A stretch of 36,801 nt of DNA from Deltaproteobacteria bacterium Ga0077539 (GTDB taxonomy: Bacteria; Myxococcota_A; Polyangia; Polyangiales; Ga0077539), in assembly GCA_001465015.1 (NCBI GenBank), contig LNEO01000312.1:1-36801 (forward strand), given 5' to 3'. Positions 28,803-36,801 of the stretch are shown piece after piece. The notes beneath the pieces are model-generated. The model searched no databases. It was given only the letters and a program-made list of their open reading frames with translations, and had not been told where the DNA came from. The first letter of the stretch is position 1; every line of letters begins with the position of its first letter. The translations under genes and the position numbers were made by a program.

Positions 28803-30833
28803 CTACGGTCTGCGCTTCTTGGACTTCTTCGTTCCGCCAGCGACGCTCACGAGCAGGTCGATGATGCCCGGTTCGCGCGAGCGCGTGGCGCTCCGACGGC
28901 GCGGCGCCGCGGGCTCCTCGGGAGGCTCTTCGCCTTCGTCACCGCTGTCGGGCTGCGTCCGTTCGGCGCTCGGCGGCGCGCTCGCCTCGGCGGTCTCGCG
29001 CTCGCCAGACGTCGTCGCGCTCTCGCGTTCGTTCGACGCTTCGACACCGCCCTCTGCGCTCGGTGGCGCAATCGCCGCGACTGCCGGCGCAGGCTCGGGC
29101 GCGACAACCACGGCAGCCGCGCTCGGTTCTTTCGCAGGCGTTTCGGTGATCCCATCGTCGCGTCCGCTCACCGCCTTCGCTGCGCTAGCGGACTCGGTCT
29201 CGACCAGAGATTCCGCCGACGGCGCCGTGCTCTCCGCAGGCACCACACTCGAAGCCGCGCCGCTGTCCGTAACCTCGACCGGAGGCGTGCTCGTCGCGCT
29301 CACAGACTCCGTTGCGTCCTTCGCGACCACGGGCGCTTCGTCACCGCCCTTCGACACATCGGACGCGGGCGGAGGAGCCTTGGCCACAGCCTTCGCCTTG
29401 GGCTTCTTCTTCGGACTGCGCCGCTTGCTCTCGTTGTAGAGCACGCCCGCGCTGGCGGCGGCCACCACGAGCAATCCCGCGGCGCCGATCGCTCGACGCC
29501 TTCGGCGCGACTTCAACACTTCGACCTGCGCGACCGCGTCGAACTGCGCCCTCGCGCGCTGGTGCGTCGGGTCCGCCAGCACTGCCGCTCGGTAGAGTTC
29601 GGGGTCGGCCACGCCGCGAGCGAGCGCGCGCTCGGCCTCGAGAAACAAGATCGCTCCGCGGATCTGCGAGGCCTTCGGACCCTCGGGGTCGACCCGCAGC
29701 GCCATGCGATACAGCACCGCCGCGCGCCCCACGTCCGAGCGCTCGAGCGTCCGCGCATAGCGAACGAGCGGCTCGACCATCTCGCCGCGTCGCTCGAAGA
29801 GCGGGTGCCGCGCGAGGACCCACTCGAAGCGCTCGAGCATCACGTCGTTGCGCCCCTCGCGCGCCGCGGCGAGCCCCGCGTCGAGAGCAGCCCGCACCTC
29901 GTCGCTCTTTCGCCGGTCGTACGCCGCGTAGAGCTCGCGCGAGATGCGCTCCCAGCCCCAGAGCGGGTTGGGATCTTCACCGACGAACGTCTCGTACACG
30001 TTGCGAAGGGTGTTGATCGAGTCGCGCCCGAACTGCGCGATCGCCCAGCGAGCCGCCTCCCGCACCTGCACGCGGTCGCTGTTGACGTAGCTCGTGATCA
30101 CCACCATCGCGTCCTGCTGACGCACGCTCCCCCACGCGCGAAGGATCTCGGCGAGCAGCGCGTTGTCGCGGGTTTGCACGCTCTGACCCGGGGTCACGCA
30201 GCGAACCGCCTCGCGGACCTGACGGATATAGAGCCGCGTGTCCTCCGTTGGACGACGCAGCTCGATCAGCGCAGGAACGACGTAGAGCTTGAGCTGGTTT
30301 CTCGCGATGCGAATGGTCGCGAGGCGAAAGATCCGGTTGTGCGACAGGCCGAATGCCACCAGCGCGCGGCCGCTGTCGGGCGTCTTGATCGCTCCGAGCG
30401 CGGTCGCGAGCGCGATTCGCTCGGTCGCGATGTCGATGTCCGGCCCGCGCGGCGAGTAGTTGATCAGCGCTTGAAGCAGGTCGAACTCGGCGTTTTCGCG
30501 GCCGCCCGTCACCGCGCGGATCGCCCGCACCATCGCGGCGTGAACGTTGAAGTGCGACGTTCCGAGCTGCGAGAGAAGCCGCTGACGAATCGCAGGGACG
30601 TCCGATGGCTCGAGCCGCTGGAGCTGCTCGGCGGCCTCGCGTCGGCTCTCTCTGTCCTCTACGCGCAGCCGCGCGAGGATCGCTTCGAGCGCGAAGCGCG
30701 AGTCGTCGGACACCGCGTTTTCGCTCGCGCTCTGCGCGGCGACCGCCGGACTCTGCTGCGCCTCGGCGACAACGCTCGTGGCTGACACGAGCGCGACGAT
30801 CGATGCGGCGAGCGAGAGTCCGATGGAGCGCAT
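28803..30833 (-). CDS. Secreted/membrane HEAT- and TPR-like repeat protein with disordered tail
   Basis: The 676-residue product starts at the ATG 30833 with a Sec-type signal peptide (LSLAASIVALVSATSVVAEA). Helical repeats of HEAT/armadillo character run to about residue 300 (VPAIRQRLLSQLG, IALATALGAI, QVREAARWAIAQFG). A TPR-like stretch follows (AALDAGLAAAREGRNDVMLERF; AAVLYRMALRVDPEGPKA; LYRAAVLADPTHQRARAQF). A membrane helix at about 430-450 (AIGAAGLLVVAAASAGVLY) leads to a Lys-rich stretch and a long Ala/Pro/Glu/Ser-rich tail ending in KKSKKRRP. The arrangement suggests helical repeats in the periplasm and a basic tail inside. No catalytic motif; likely a scaffold. Confidence 0.7.
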   Translation of the reverse strand: MRSIGLSLAASIVALVSATSVVAEAQQSPAVAAQSASENAVSDDSRFALEAILARLRVEDRESRREAAEQLQRLEPSDVPAIRQRLLSQLGTSHFNVHAAMVRAIRAVTGGRENAEFDLLQALINYSPRGPDIDIATERIALATALGAIKTPDSGRALVAFGLSHNRIFRLATIRIARNQLKLYVVPALIELRRPTEDTRLYIRQVREAVRCVTPGQSVQTRDNALLAEILRAWGSVRQQDAMVVITSYVNSDRVQVREAARWAIAQFGRDSINTLRNVYETFVGEDPNPLWGWERISRELYAAYDRRKSDEVRAALDAGLAAAREGRNDVMLERFEWVLARHPLFERRGEMVEPLVRYARTLERSDVGRAAVLYRMALRVDPEGPKASQIRGAILFLEAERALARGVADPELYRAAVLADPTHQRARAQFDAVAQVEVLKSRRRRRAIGAAGLLVVAAASAGVLYNESKRRSPKKKPKAKAVAKAPPPASDVSKGGDEAPVVAKDATESVSATSTPPVEVTDSGAASSVVPAESTAPSAESLVETESASAAKAVSGRDDGITETPAKEPSAAAVVVAPEPAPAVAAIAPPSAEGGVEASNERESATTSGERETAEASAPPSAERTQPDSGDEGEEPPEEPAAPRRRSATRSREPGIIDLLVSVAGGTKKSKKRRP

Positions 30834-30844
30834 CTTTGGTGGTC

Positions 30845-31123
30845 TCAGTCGATGATCCGAAAGTCGACGAAGTCTCCCTGGTAGCCGCGCCACCGCGTGT
30901 CGACGCGCTCGACCCGGGCCGCGCTCGGGCCTCGGCCCGCCCAGCTCAACAGCTCGCGGAGCTTGTCTTCTTCCCCCTCGGCGACGAACTCGACCGAGCC
31001 GTCGGATTGGTTGCGGACCCAGCCAGAGACGCCGAGACGCTTAGCCTCGCGTTGCATCGAGGCTCGAAAAAACACGCCCTGGACGCGTCCTCGAACGACG
31101 CCTTGAAGTTGCTTGGTCGCCAT
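30845..31123 (-). CDS. Acylphosphatase
   Basis: The 92-residue product matches the family length and motifs: VRGRVQGVFFRASMQ with the phosphate-binding Arg20, GVSGWVRNQSDGSVEFVAEG with the catalytic Asn38, and a C-terminal strand pair. It hydrolyses acyl phosphates such as carbamoyl- or 1,3-bisphosphoglycerate in the cytoplasm. The ATG at 31123 puts the first strand in its normal place. It lies 75 bp after the FtsX-like permease gene and 11 bp before the HEAT/TPR-like gene in the same direction, so it may share their transcript; no functional connection is apparent. Confidence 0.95.
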   Translation of the reverse strand: MATKQLQGVVRGRVQGVFFRASMQREAKRLGVSGWVRNQSDGSVEFVAEGEEDKLRELLSWAGRGPSAARVERVDTRWRGYQGDFVDFRIID

Positions 31124-31198
31124 AGCTCGTTGACCGAATCATGGCGCGGTTAGCACCCTCGTTGCTAGCCAAGCAACTATCTCGCGAATTCCAGCAGG

Positions 31199-32365
31199 TC
31201 AGCGAAGCCCCTCGGACGGCTCGATCACCGCGGCCCTCCACGCAGGAACCACCGACGCCGCCAGCCACGGAACCACCGTGAGCGCCACCACCGACAGGAT
31301 GCTCGCCCCCTCCCCCGATGGCGTGAGCGGGATCGTCGGGGAGAGCACGGACCAGCCGCGAAGCGCCGACGCGAGCCCTGGAGCGCCCAGCACGAACACG
31401 TACCCGTGCGACAACAGCGCCCCCAGCGCCGTCGCCCCCGCGGCGATGACCGTGCTTTCGATCGCCCGAACCACGAGGACATCTCGCGTCGACCACCCGA
31501 CGACCTTGAGCGACGCGATCTCGCGGCGCTCGTCGGTCGAGAGGCTCGTCAATCGATCCCACGCGAGCACGAGCAGCGCGAGCAGCGCGGGCAAGAGCGA
31601 GAGCGCGACGAAGCCGCCGCGAGCGCCGTACGTGAGCTCGTAGACGCGCGACAGCTCCTCGCGGGTCACGACGCGCGCGCCCGGCATCTGGTCAGCGATT
31701 CGCGCGGCGGCCGTCCCGATCTCGTTGGGGTTGAACACGTGCACGGCGATGTCCGTCGCCTCGTCGTCCGAGAGCCCGAGCAGCGCGCGCGCGTCGCGCT
31801 CGTCCATCGCGACCACGTCTGCGGTCACGACGCTCGTCGCCTTCGTCGCGATGGCCGCCACACGAAACGCCCGTCGTCCCAGCTCGAGCTCGTCGCCCAC
31901 ACGCGCGCCGAACGCGCGACCGACGGCGTCTCCCAAGAGCACCCACTCGCGCCGCCCGTCCGTGGGCACTTCGCCTTCGATCCGCGCGGCCGCGAAGGCG
32001 CTGCGTTGGTGCGGCGCGAGCCCGACCACGACCACGTTGGTCGCGAGCACATCGAGGTAGAGATAGCCCCAGACGCGCGGTCTCACCGCGCCCACGCCAG
32101 CGATGGTTCGAAGCCGCTCGGCCTCCTGCGGAGAGAGCGTCGCCGGTCGCCCCGCGCGCATCCGAGAGACGGTGACGTCGGGCATGGTGGCGACGGTGCG
32201 CCTCGCCTCGCCGCGAAGCGCGTCGGTCAGCGCGAACACCGACGAGAACGCCATGGCGACGATCGCGAGCCCCACGACCGACGCGACGGCGCGGCCCCTG
32301 CGACGCCCCAACGAGCCCAGAGAAAACGCGACGAGCGCGAGCGCGCGAGACAGCGCTGTCCTCAA
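31199..32365 (-). CDS. MacB/FtsX-like ABC transporter permease (TTG start), no ATPase nearby
   Basis: The 388-residue product shows the MacB/FtsX layout. There is one helix at about residues 28-50 (ASVVGLAIVAMAFSSVFAL), then a periplasmic domain of about 190 residues (MPDVTVSRMRAG, then GVGAVRPRVWGYLYLD, VLLGDAVGRAFGARVGDEL). Three C-terminal helices follow (about 255-280, 300-330, 355-375), with 'REIASLKVVGWSTRDV' between the first two. These permeases transmit mechanical force rather than forming a pore. The frame stays open upstream to 32548, but a TTG at 32365 overlaps the previous stop (TTGA, 32362-32365) and removes an Arg-rich shadow, so TTG is preferred. No partner ATPase gene lies in the operon or nearby. 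Confidence 0.85.
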   Translation of the reverse strand: MRTALSRALALVAFSLGSLGRRRGRAVASVVGLAIVAMAFSSVFALTDALRGEARRTVATMPDVTVSRMRAGRPATLSPQEAERLRTIAGVGAVRPRVWGYLYLDVLATNVVVVGLAPHQRSAFAAARIEGEVPTDGRREWVLLGDAVGRAFGARVGDELELGRRAFRVAAIATKATSVVTADVVAMDERDARALLGLSDDEATDIAVHVFNPNEIGTAAARIADQMPGARVVTREELSRVYELTYGARGGFVALSLLPALLALLVLAWDRLTSLSTDERREIASLKVVGWSTRDVLVVRAIESTVIAAGATALGALLSHGYVFVLGAPGLASALRGWSVLSPTIPLTPSGEGASILSVVALTVVPWLAASVVPAWRAAVIEPSEGLR

Positions 32366-32775
32366 GGCCGCGCCCCGCTGGTGCTCGAGGCTGCTGCTCG
32401 CAGCCGCGCTCGGAGAACGACGGACCGACCGGCTTCGAGGCTCGGGCGCGCCGGCGAAGCAAACGCTCCAGCGGGGTCCGGATCGGCAAGCCCCGGCCCG
32501 TCGTGCCCATAGGCGAACGGCTCGACGCGCGTCGGATGCCTGAGCCACCGGGCTCCTGCGTGCACCGCGAGCTCGGGGCCGACGATCGAGGCCGCGCGAA
32601 CGATCGCAACGTGATCCAGCGATCGAGCGCGGACGAGCGCCCCGCGGTGCAACGCTGTTGCGACCAGCAAACCACCTAGCAAAGTGGCTACGATCGCGAA
32701 GAGAACGACGCGGCGACGCTCGAAGTCACGGCCCTTCGTGATGGGTTTGCGAGGCTCGCTCGCGGCGTCGGTCAC
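32362..32775 (-). CDS. Small membrane-anchored protein between hydrolase and permease genes
   Basis: The 137-residue product starts at a GTG (32775) that overlaps the upstream stop (GTGA, 32772-32775), and its own TGA overlaps the TTG of the permease (TTGA). This double overlap is the main evidence that it is real. It has a basic N-terminus (RKPITKGRDFERRR), one membrane helix at about residues 25-45 (VVLFAIVATLLGGLLVATAL), and an outside part of about 90 residues with HVAIVRAASIVGPELAVHAG and a Pro/Asp/Gly-rich stretch. The single-helix type II topology fits an accessory subunit linking the hydrolase and the permease. No family is recognised. Confidence 0.7.
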   Translation of the reverse strand: MTDAASEPRKPITKGRDFERRRVVLFAIVATLLGGLLVATALHRGALVRARSLDHVAIVRAASIVGPELAVHAGARWLRHPTRVEPFAYGHDGPGLADPDPAGAFASPARPSLEAGRSVVLRARLRAAASSTSGARP

Positions 32776-34253
32776 GTTTGCACCAGGTCCCACTTCGGTC
32801 TTCGGTGCGACGCGCGCAGGTCGCCGACGTCCGCCCAGACAGCGTCCTCGTGCGACTCTCGGCCATCGAGAAACCACAGGAAATCCAGCGCTCGATCGTC
32901 GCGGTCCGCGCTCGCGTCCCACGCGGCGACCATGCTGTTCGGCGACAGGGTCTTGCGCCCGAGCATGCTCTCGAGCTCGAACGCGATTCCGTGGATTCCG
33001 GGCCTGGGCTCCCAGCTCTTGTAGACGAGCTCGGAGCAGAAGATCGCTTGATCCGAGAAGAAGTCGAAGTCGAAGTCGTACGGCCTGCCCCAATAGGAAA
33101 AAGCCTGCTCGATCGCGCGAGCGACGTCGAGCTTCGATCGCCTGGGGCGCAGCGCCGCGGCGTAGTCGGCCCAGAGCGTGTGCTCGGCAGAAGCGAAGAT
33201 CACCCCCTCGGAGACGGCCTCGATCACCCTGCGCGGGTGCCCTGCTTCGTCCTGCTGCGCGTAGCTCGCCCACGCCGCGGGGTGCTCGCTCTGCAAGCGC
33301 TCGGAGAAGGCTCCGCCGTACTCCGCGCGGACCTGTGCGTCGTCGTCGAGGAAGGCCGAGAGCTCGGCGGGCGTTCCGACCCACAGCGCGGCGTGCGGCC
33401 AGAAGCCCGGGAGCCCGATGTTGGAGAGGTACCAGTTGCGACGCTCGAACAAGAGGTCGCCGGGCGCCGTGAGGCCGCAGGCCCTCTCGATTTGGTGCGC
33501 AGAAATCAAAGCGCCCCCGTCGCGATACACCCTGGTGTCGCCGAGCCAGCCAGCGACCTCCGTTTGCACAGGAAGGAGCAGCGCCTGGCCGGCGCTCTTC
33601 AAGAGCCCGATGGCGTTCTTCACGAGCAGCGTCGGCGCCTCGTCCGAGAGAAACCCGCGGAGCACCGCCCAATCGCCGTCGAGCTGCTCGAGCAGCGGCT
33701 CGATCTGGTCGCGATCGGCGCGGGACTCGAGCAGCTCGCCGAGGAGCTTTCGGTGCTGTCTCGCGGCGACGGCGCGGCCGATGTGCTCGACGTGCAACAC
33801 GTTAGACTTGAAGCCCGACCACTGGCCGGGGCCGATCCCGAACGAGGGCGCGCCCTCGTCGAGCAGCACCTCGAACGCAGCCTTTCCGAGCGCGCGCGTG
33901 CAGAGATTCATCCCGAGCGCGAGCCGTCGAAAGTACGCCCGGTGCGCGAGCGCAAAATGTCGCCCGTGTCGCACAGGATCGTCGAACACATCCAACCCGA
34001 CGAAGCCCATATGGAACCTCGTAATCGAGTTGGCCGCTGACGACAGATCCACCGCCCGGTCGAACAAGTGCAGCGCGATCTCGCGTTCGACCGCCGAGAG
34101 CGCGTCGCCCTCGCCCCGCGCGAAGAGCTCGGCGTGCACGTCCATGGCTCGCTCGAGCCTCGCTCCGGCAGCGAGCACCGCGTCGAGCCTACGCGTGTCC
34201 TCGAGCGCCCGCCGATCGCGCTCGTCGGGCGTGCAATGTTCGAAGCGGATCAT
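32772..34253 (-). CDS. Permuted-papain hydrolase (YiiX/YebB, NlpC/P60-superfamily-like) with helical N-terminal domain
   Basis: The 493-residue product has about 230 residues of helical N-terminal domain with no visible signal peptide. The C-terminal part fits a circularly permuted NlpC/P60-like (YiiX/YebB-type) fold. APGDLLFERR (about 263) begins the first strand. The catalytic His is probably H287 in FWPHAALWVG, and the catalytic Cys C406 in AIFCSELVYKSW, preceded by YDFDFDFFSD. Members of this superfamily cleave amide or peptide bonds in cell-wall peptides or other acyl amides. The start is the ATG at 34253. It heads a coupled operon with a small membrane protein and an FtsX-like permease, and diverges from the MFS gene. 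The substrate is unknown. Confidence 0.75.
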   Translation of the reverse strand: MIRFEHCTPDERDRRALEDTRRLDAVLAAGARLERAMDVHAELFARGEGDALSAVEREIALHLFDRAVDLSSAANSITRFHMGFVGLDVFDDPVRHGRHFALAHRAYFRRLALGMNLCTRALGKAAFEVLLDEGAPSFGIGPGQWSGFKSNVLHVEHIGRAVAARQHRKLLGELLESRADRDQIEPLLEQLDGDWAVLRGFLSDEAPTLLVKNAIGLLKSAGQALLLPVQTEVAGWLGDTRVYRDGGALISAHQIERACGLTAPGDLLFERRNWYLSNIGLPGFWPHAALWVGTPAELSAFLDDDAQVRAEYGGAFSERLQSEHPAAWASYAQQDEAGHPRRVIEAVSEGVIFASAEHTLWADYAAALRPRRSKLDVARAIEQAFSYWGRPYDFDFDFFSDQAIFCSELVYKSWEPRPGIHGIAFELESMLGRKTLSPNSMVAAWDASADRDDRALDFLWFLDGRESHEDAVWADVGDLRASHRRPKWDLVQT

Positions 34254-34428
34254 CGGCGAGCGCGAGGATAGCGAATCCCTCTTCGACTGCGGGCTCGCAT
34301 CGGCCGTGCCGAGCACACATCCGACAACACCTTGAAATCATGTACTTTGTTCGCGCCAACCCGACGCTGTTTCGCCTCTCTGCCGTCGCGCGCGATTCGC
34401 AGCTCGATCCCTTCGAACGTTGAACCTC

Positions 34429-35619
34429 ATGCGCGCCGAGACACCGGACGTCGACCCTGATCTCTCTGCGTTTCGTCGCGCGTTCGCGGCGGACGTGCTC
34501 TCGATGGGCGGCGACTGGTTCACCTACGTCGCGATGAGCTACCTCGCTGCGCCTTCGCGCGAGCCGTGGGCGCTGCTCTCGGTCGCAGCGTCGCACACGC
34601 TTCCTCGCTGGGCGCTCGCGCCGTGGGCCGGCGCGCTGTGCGACCGATTCGACAAGCGCTCGATTTTGTGGGTCGTTCAAGCGCTTCGCGCGGTGATCGT
34701 CGGCGCGATGGCCCTTCTCGCGTTGCGTCCCAGCGCCGCGTCGCTCGTGGCGATCCACGGCCTGCACCTCGTTCGAATGGCGCTCGGCGCGGTTGCAGAC
34801 AGCGCCCTGCGCAGCGCGTTGCCGTCGCTCGTCCCCGAAGACCGCCTCGCGTGGGCGTACGCGCGCTCGGGCGTCGCGTGGAGCGTCTTGTTTTGCGCGG
34901 GAGTCGCGCTCGGCGGCGTCACCGTCGCGGCCGTCGGCGTCGCTGCGGCGTTCGCCATCGACGCGCTCAGCTACGCGGTCGCCGCGGCGCTTTTGTTCAC
35001 GTTGCCATCGATCCCTCCGATCGCAGCGCCCGCGGCGAGAGCCACCGAAGTTTCCGCGACCTCGCTCGTGCGCGCTCCCGAACACCGCGCGCTCCTCGCG
35101 GCGATCGTCGCCAAGATCCCTGCGGCGATCGTCCAGGGAGCGCTCTTCATCGCGATCGCTCGCTACGCCGATCGGGCCGAGAGCGCACTTCATCGCAGCG
35201 CCGCGGTCTTGCTCGGCGCGCTTCACGCCGCACGGGCGCTCGGCGCCGCTGCGGGCCCCTACGCGATCGCTCGCCGCGACCGCGAAGACCCCGCAACCCG
35301 CGGCGCCGCGCTCGCGCTCGTCGCCGGAGCCTTTGCTCTCTTCGCGCTGTCTCGCGACGCTCACCGCGCGGCCGCGCTCTCGTCGCTCGTGCTCGTGGGG
35401 GTCGGCGCTGGCGCGAGCTGGGTTCACTCATCCGCGGCGGTCGCGACCTGCGCCCCGCCGCACGCGCGGGGAAAGATCGCCTCGCTCGAGCTCTCGACGC
35501 ACTCGATCGCGCAGCTTTCTGGCTCGTTTCTCGGGTGCTTCGCTTTTGGAACGACGGCCGCGATCTCCCTCGCCACCGCGGCGCTCGCGCTACTCTCAGC
35601 GCTGTCGCGACGACGATGA
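34429..35619 (+). CDS. MFS-type transporter (about 11-12 helices)
   Basis: The 396-residue product is almost all hydrophobic. Its cytoplasmic loop between the second and third helices contains the MFS signature area 'APWAGALCDRFDKRSILWVVQALRA' (G...D....R pattern; position near residues 60-85). Helices with MFS spacing follow, and a central loop at about residue 200 (APAARATEVSATSLVRAP) splits the protein into two halves. It resembles the MFS_3/enterobactin-exporter-like branch, so drug or metabolite efflux is likely, but the substrate cannot be told. The ATG at 34429 is used; a TTG three codons upstream is possible. The stop overlaps the lipoprotein start (ATGA, 35616-35619). Confidence 0.85.
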   Translation: MRAETPDVDPDLSAFRRAFAADVLSMGGDWFTYVAMSYLAAPSREPWALLSVAASHTLPRWALAPWAGALCDRFDKRSILWVVQALRAVIVGAMALLALRPSAASLVAIHGLHLVRMALGAVADSALRSALPSLVPEDRLAWAYARSGVAWSVLFCAGVALGGVTVAAVGVAAAFAIDALSYAVAAALLFTLPSIPPIAAPAARATEVSATSLVRAPEHRALLAAIVAKIPAAIVQGALFIAIARYADRAESALHRSAAVLLGALHAARALGAAAGPYAIARRDREDPATRGAALALVAGAFALFALSRDAHRAAALSSLVLVGVGAGASWVHSSAAVATCAPPHARGKIASLELSTHSIAQLSGSFLGCFAFGTTAAISLATAALALLSALSRRR

Positions 35620-36704
35620 ACGCACGCCCCGCCGCACTTCTTCCATCGCTCGCCCTCGCGCTCGCGTGCGCGCGTTGCTCGCATCACGCGCAGCCGGCGC
35701 AGCAGAGCGCGCCGCTTCACCGCGTGCCGAGCCCCTCGCGTGTCGCGAGCGCCACGAGGGTTGTGGAACCCGACGACCAACGACCGTCGCTCGCGCTCGA
35801 GCCAAACGATCGAGACGCGGGCAGCGTCGCAGCGGGCGAAGCCGATAGCACCACGGTCGCCGCGCGGCCCCTCGCCGCGCCGACCGTGGAAGAGCGCCTC
35901 GAAGCGGACGCGATCGACGACGATCGACCGTGGCGCGCGACGTTGTACTCGTGGACACCCGCGGCGCGCGCGGCGGAGCTCGCGCAGACGCTGACCATTC
36001 TCTCGGCGACAGCCTCGTCCGGGGCGTCGCCCTCACCGTTCAGCCGACTGCTCGCGCGGCTTCGCCGCAGGACTGGTGACGTGGGGACGATCGCGCGCGC
36101 GCTGCTCGAAGACCCGACGCTCAACCACTATCGCTACGCGTGGACCAACGGGTACGCGACGGCGATGGGCTTCATCGGTCGCCCGTACGGGACGGCGCTG
36201 GTGCGCGTAGAGCTCGCCCCCAACGCGCTCGTGCTGCGGCTCGACCCGAGCGACGCCAGGCCTTTTCGGCTCTTCGATCGCGAACAACGCGAGCTCCCGA
36301 TCCGTCGCTTCACGGAGCTGCGATCGCGCGTGGCCGCGGTCTATCACGTGCGGCGCTGGGGGGACGTGCGGGTCGCGTTTCGAGAGTACGTCCTGTGCAA
36401 TCCCGAGACGATCGCGCGTTGGTCCATGGCGACGCCGGTCGTCCGCGAGGAGGTCGCGCGAGAGCAGCAGCTCGTCGTCGCGGTGCTCGAGTCGATCGCG
36501 TCGCGAAGGGTGGCGCCGTTGTCGACGGCGCAACGGTTCGCCGAGTGGCGCTCGTCCTCGAGGACCGCGGCCCCTACGATCGCGCACCGATGGATGCGGA
36601 CGATGGCCACCGCGGCGCCACACTACGAGCTCACCATGGCGAACCTCCGCGCGCTCTCCGCGACGCTCGCGCTCTACGACACGAGCGCCGTCGCCGAGCA
36701 CTAA
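35616..36704 (+). CDS. Predicted lipoprotein of unknown function coupled to the MFS gene
   Basis: The 362-residue product begins with a short hydrophobic signal (AALLPSLALALACARC) with a lipobox-like LALAC; the second Cys (about residue 21) could also be acylated. A Pro/Ser/Asp/Ala-rich linker of about 90 residues is followed by a folded domain from about residue 110 to the end (ARATLYSWTPAARAAELAQT; HYRYAWTNGYATAMGFIGRPYG; FREYVLCNPETIARWS). The YxWxNGYATAMGF region looks conserved but I do not recognise the family. The long open frame that continues upstream of 35616 inside the MFS gene is Arg-rich and not coding. Coupling by ATGA suggests it works with the transporter. Confidence 0.75.
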   Translation: MNARPAALLPSLALALACARCSHHAQPAQQSAPLHRVPSPSRVASATRVVEPDDQRPSLALEPNDRDAGSVAAGEADSTTVAARPLAAPTVEERLEADAIDDDRPWRATLYSWTPAARAAELAQTLTILSATASSGASPSPFSRLLARLRRRTGDVGTIARALLEDPTLNHYRYAWTNGYATAMGFIGRPYGTALVRVELAPNALVLRLDPSDARPFRLFDREQRELPIRRFTELRSRVAAVYHVRRWGDVRVAFREYVLCNPETIARWSMATPVVREEVAREQQLVVAVLESIASRRVAPLSTAQRFAEWRSSSRTAAPTIAHRWMRTMATAAPHYELTMANLRALSATLALYDTSAVAEH

Positions 36705-36801
36705 GCAGGGAACCGGATTTGGGCGCGACAGCCCTGGTATTCGTGAGGGAACAACGCGTACGCTCGCTCGCCTGACGGCCAGAGGTCGAGCCCTCATCGT
36801 C
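36705..36801. other. Right-hand edge, no gene recognised
   Basis: These 97 bp after the last stop contain no convincing start or end of a gene. The frames are open on the minus strand but are Arg/Ser-rich and short, so nothing can be assigned. Confidence 0.3.

Noticed and set aside
28740..30785. Plus-strand frame of 681 codons opposite the HEAT/TPR-like gene
   Set aside because: His/Arg-rich antisense shadow; the minus strand has a signal peptide, repeats and a membrane helix.
31161..31177. GTTGCT/AGCAAC hairpin as a terminator after the FtsX-like permease
   Set aside because: Only 6 bp, no T-run, and the acylphosphatase gene follows closely in the same direction.
32362..33672. Long minus-strand frame (436 codons) containing the small membrane protein
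   Set aside because: Only the part from the GTG at 32775 is credible; upstream it is an Arg-rich shadow of the hydrolase gene.
34566..35615. Upstream extension of the final lipoprotein frame through the MFS gene
   Set aside because: Arg-rich in the extended part; the lipobox and the ATGA junction fix the start at 35616.

Overview
This is a very GC-rich, gene-dense bacterial chromosome window with almost no non-coding DNA. Several features point to a myxobacterium (Myxococcota), probably a Polyangiales/Sandaracinus-like lineage. There is an mglB-mglA pair very close to the Myxococcus xanthus polarity switch, an HRDxSPQN-type Ser/Thr kinase, Cys-rich and Asp/Thr/Gly/Val-linker lipoproteins, and many secreted proteins of unknown function. 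The lineage is inferred from gene content; no rRNA or tRNA gene is present to confirm it.

Layout. 1-5.5 kb: the start of a DUF72 gene runs off the left edge; then a TerB-like protein, two lipoproteins, an ABC-2 exporter (ATPase plus permease, coupled) and a TetR regulator. 5.5-10.1 kb (minus): a coupled run of miaA, a thioredoxin-like 2Fe-2S ferredoxin, a small acidic protein, an Smr-domain protein and a large membrane protein. 10.2-17.3 kb: a tail-anchored Ser/Thr kinase (plus), then on the minus strand a small membrane protein, a GH113-like glycosidase coupled to a glutaredoxin, and a 988-residue Cys-rich lipoprotein with a precise higher-order repeat.

17.5-26 kb (minus): mglB and mglA, preceded by a 2-oxoacid:ferredoxin-oxidoreductase-like protein, an Asp-box (BNR) lipoprotein and three consecutive parvulin-type (PpiC/SurA) proteins, two of them lipoproteins. 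This looks like an envelope-protein folding cluster. 26-28.8 kb: a PH-like membrane protein diverges from two coupled HtrA-like proteases that have no visible export signal. A nested 60-bp inverted repeat separates them from the convergent gene. 28.8-34.3 kb (minus): a permuted-papain (YiiX/YebB-type) hydrolase, a small membrane protein and a MacB/FtsX-like permease without an ATPase, joined by GTGA and TTGA overlaps; then an acylphosphatase and a HEAT/TPR-like membrane protein. 34.4-36.7 kb (plus): an MFS transporter coupled to a lipoprotein.

The most unusual items are the hydrolase-membrane protein-FtsX-like permease operon, the exact three-fold 147-residue supermodule in the Cys-rich lipoprotein, the envelope-folding cluster beside mglBA, the pair of apparently cytosolic HtrA proteins, and the nested inverted repeat at 28742-28801. 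No CRISPR array, insertion sequence, phage gene or RNA gene was recognised. All functions are read from motifs; no database search was possible.
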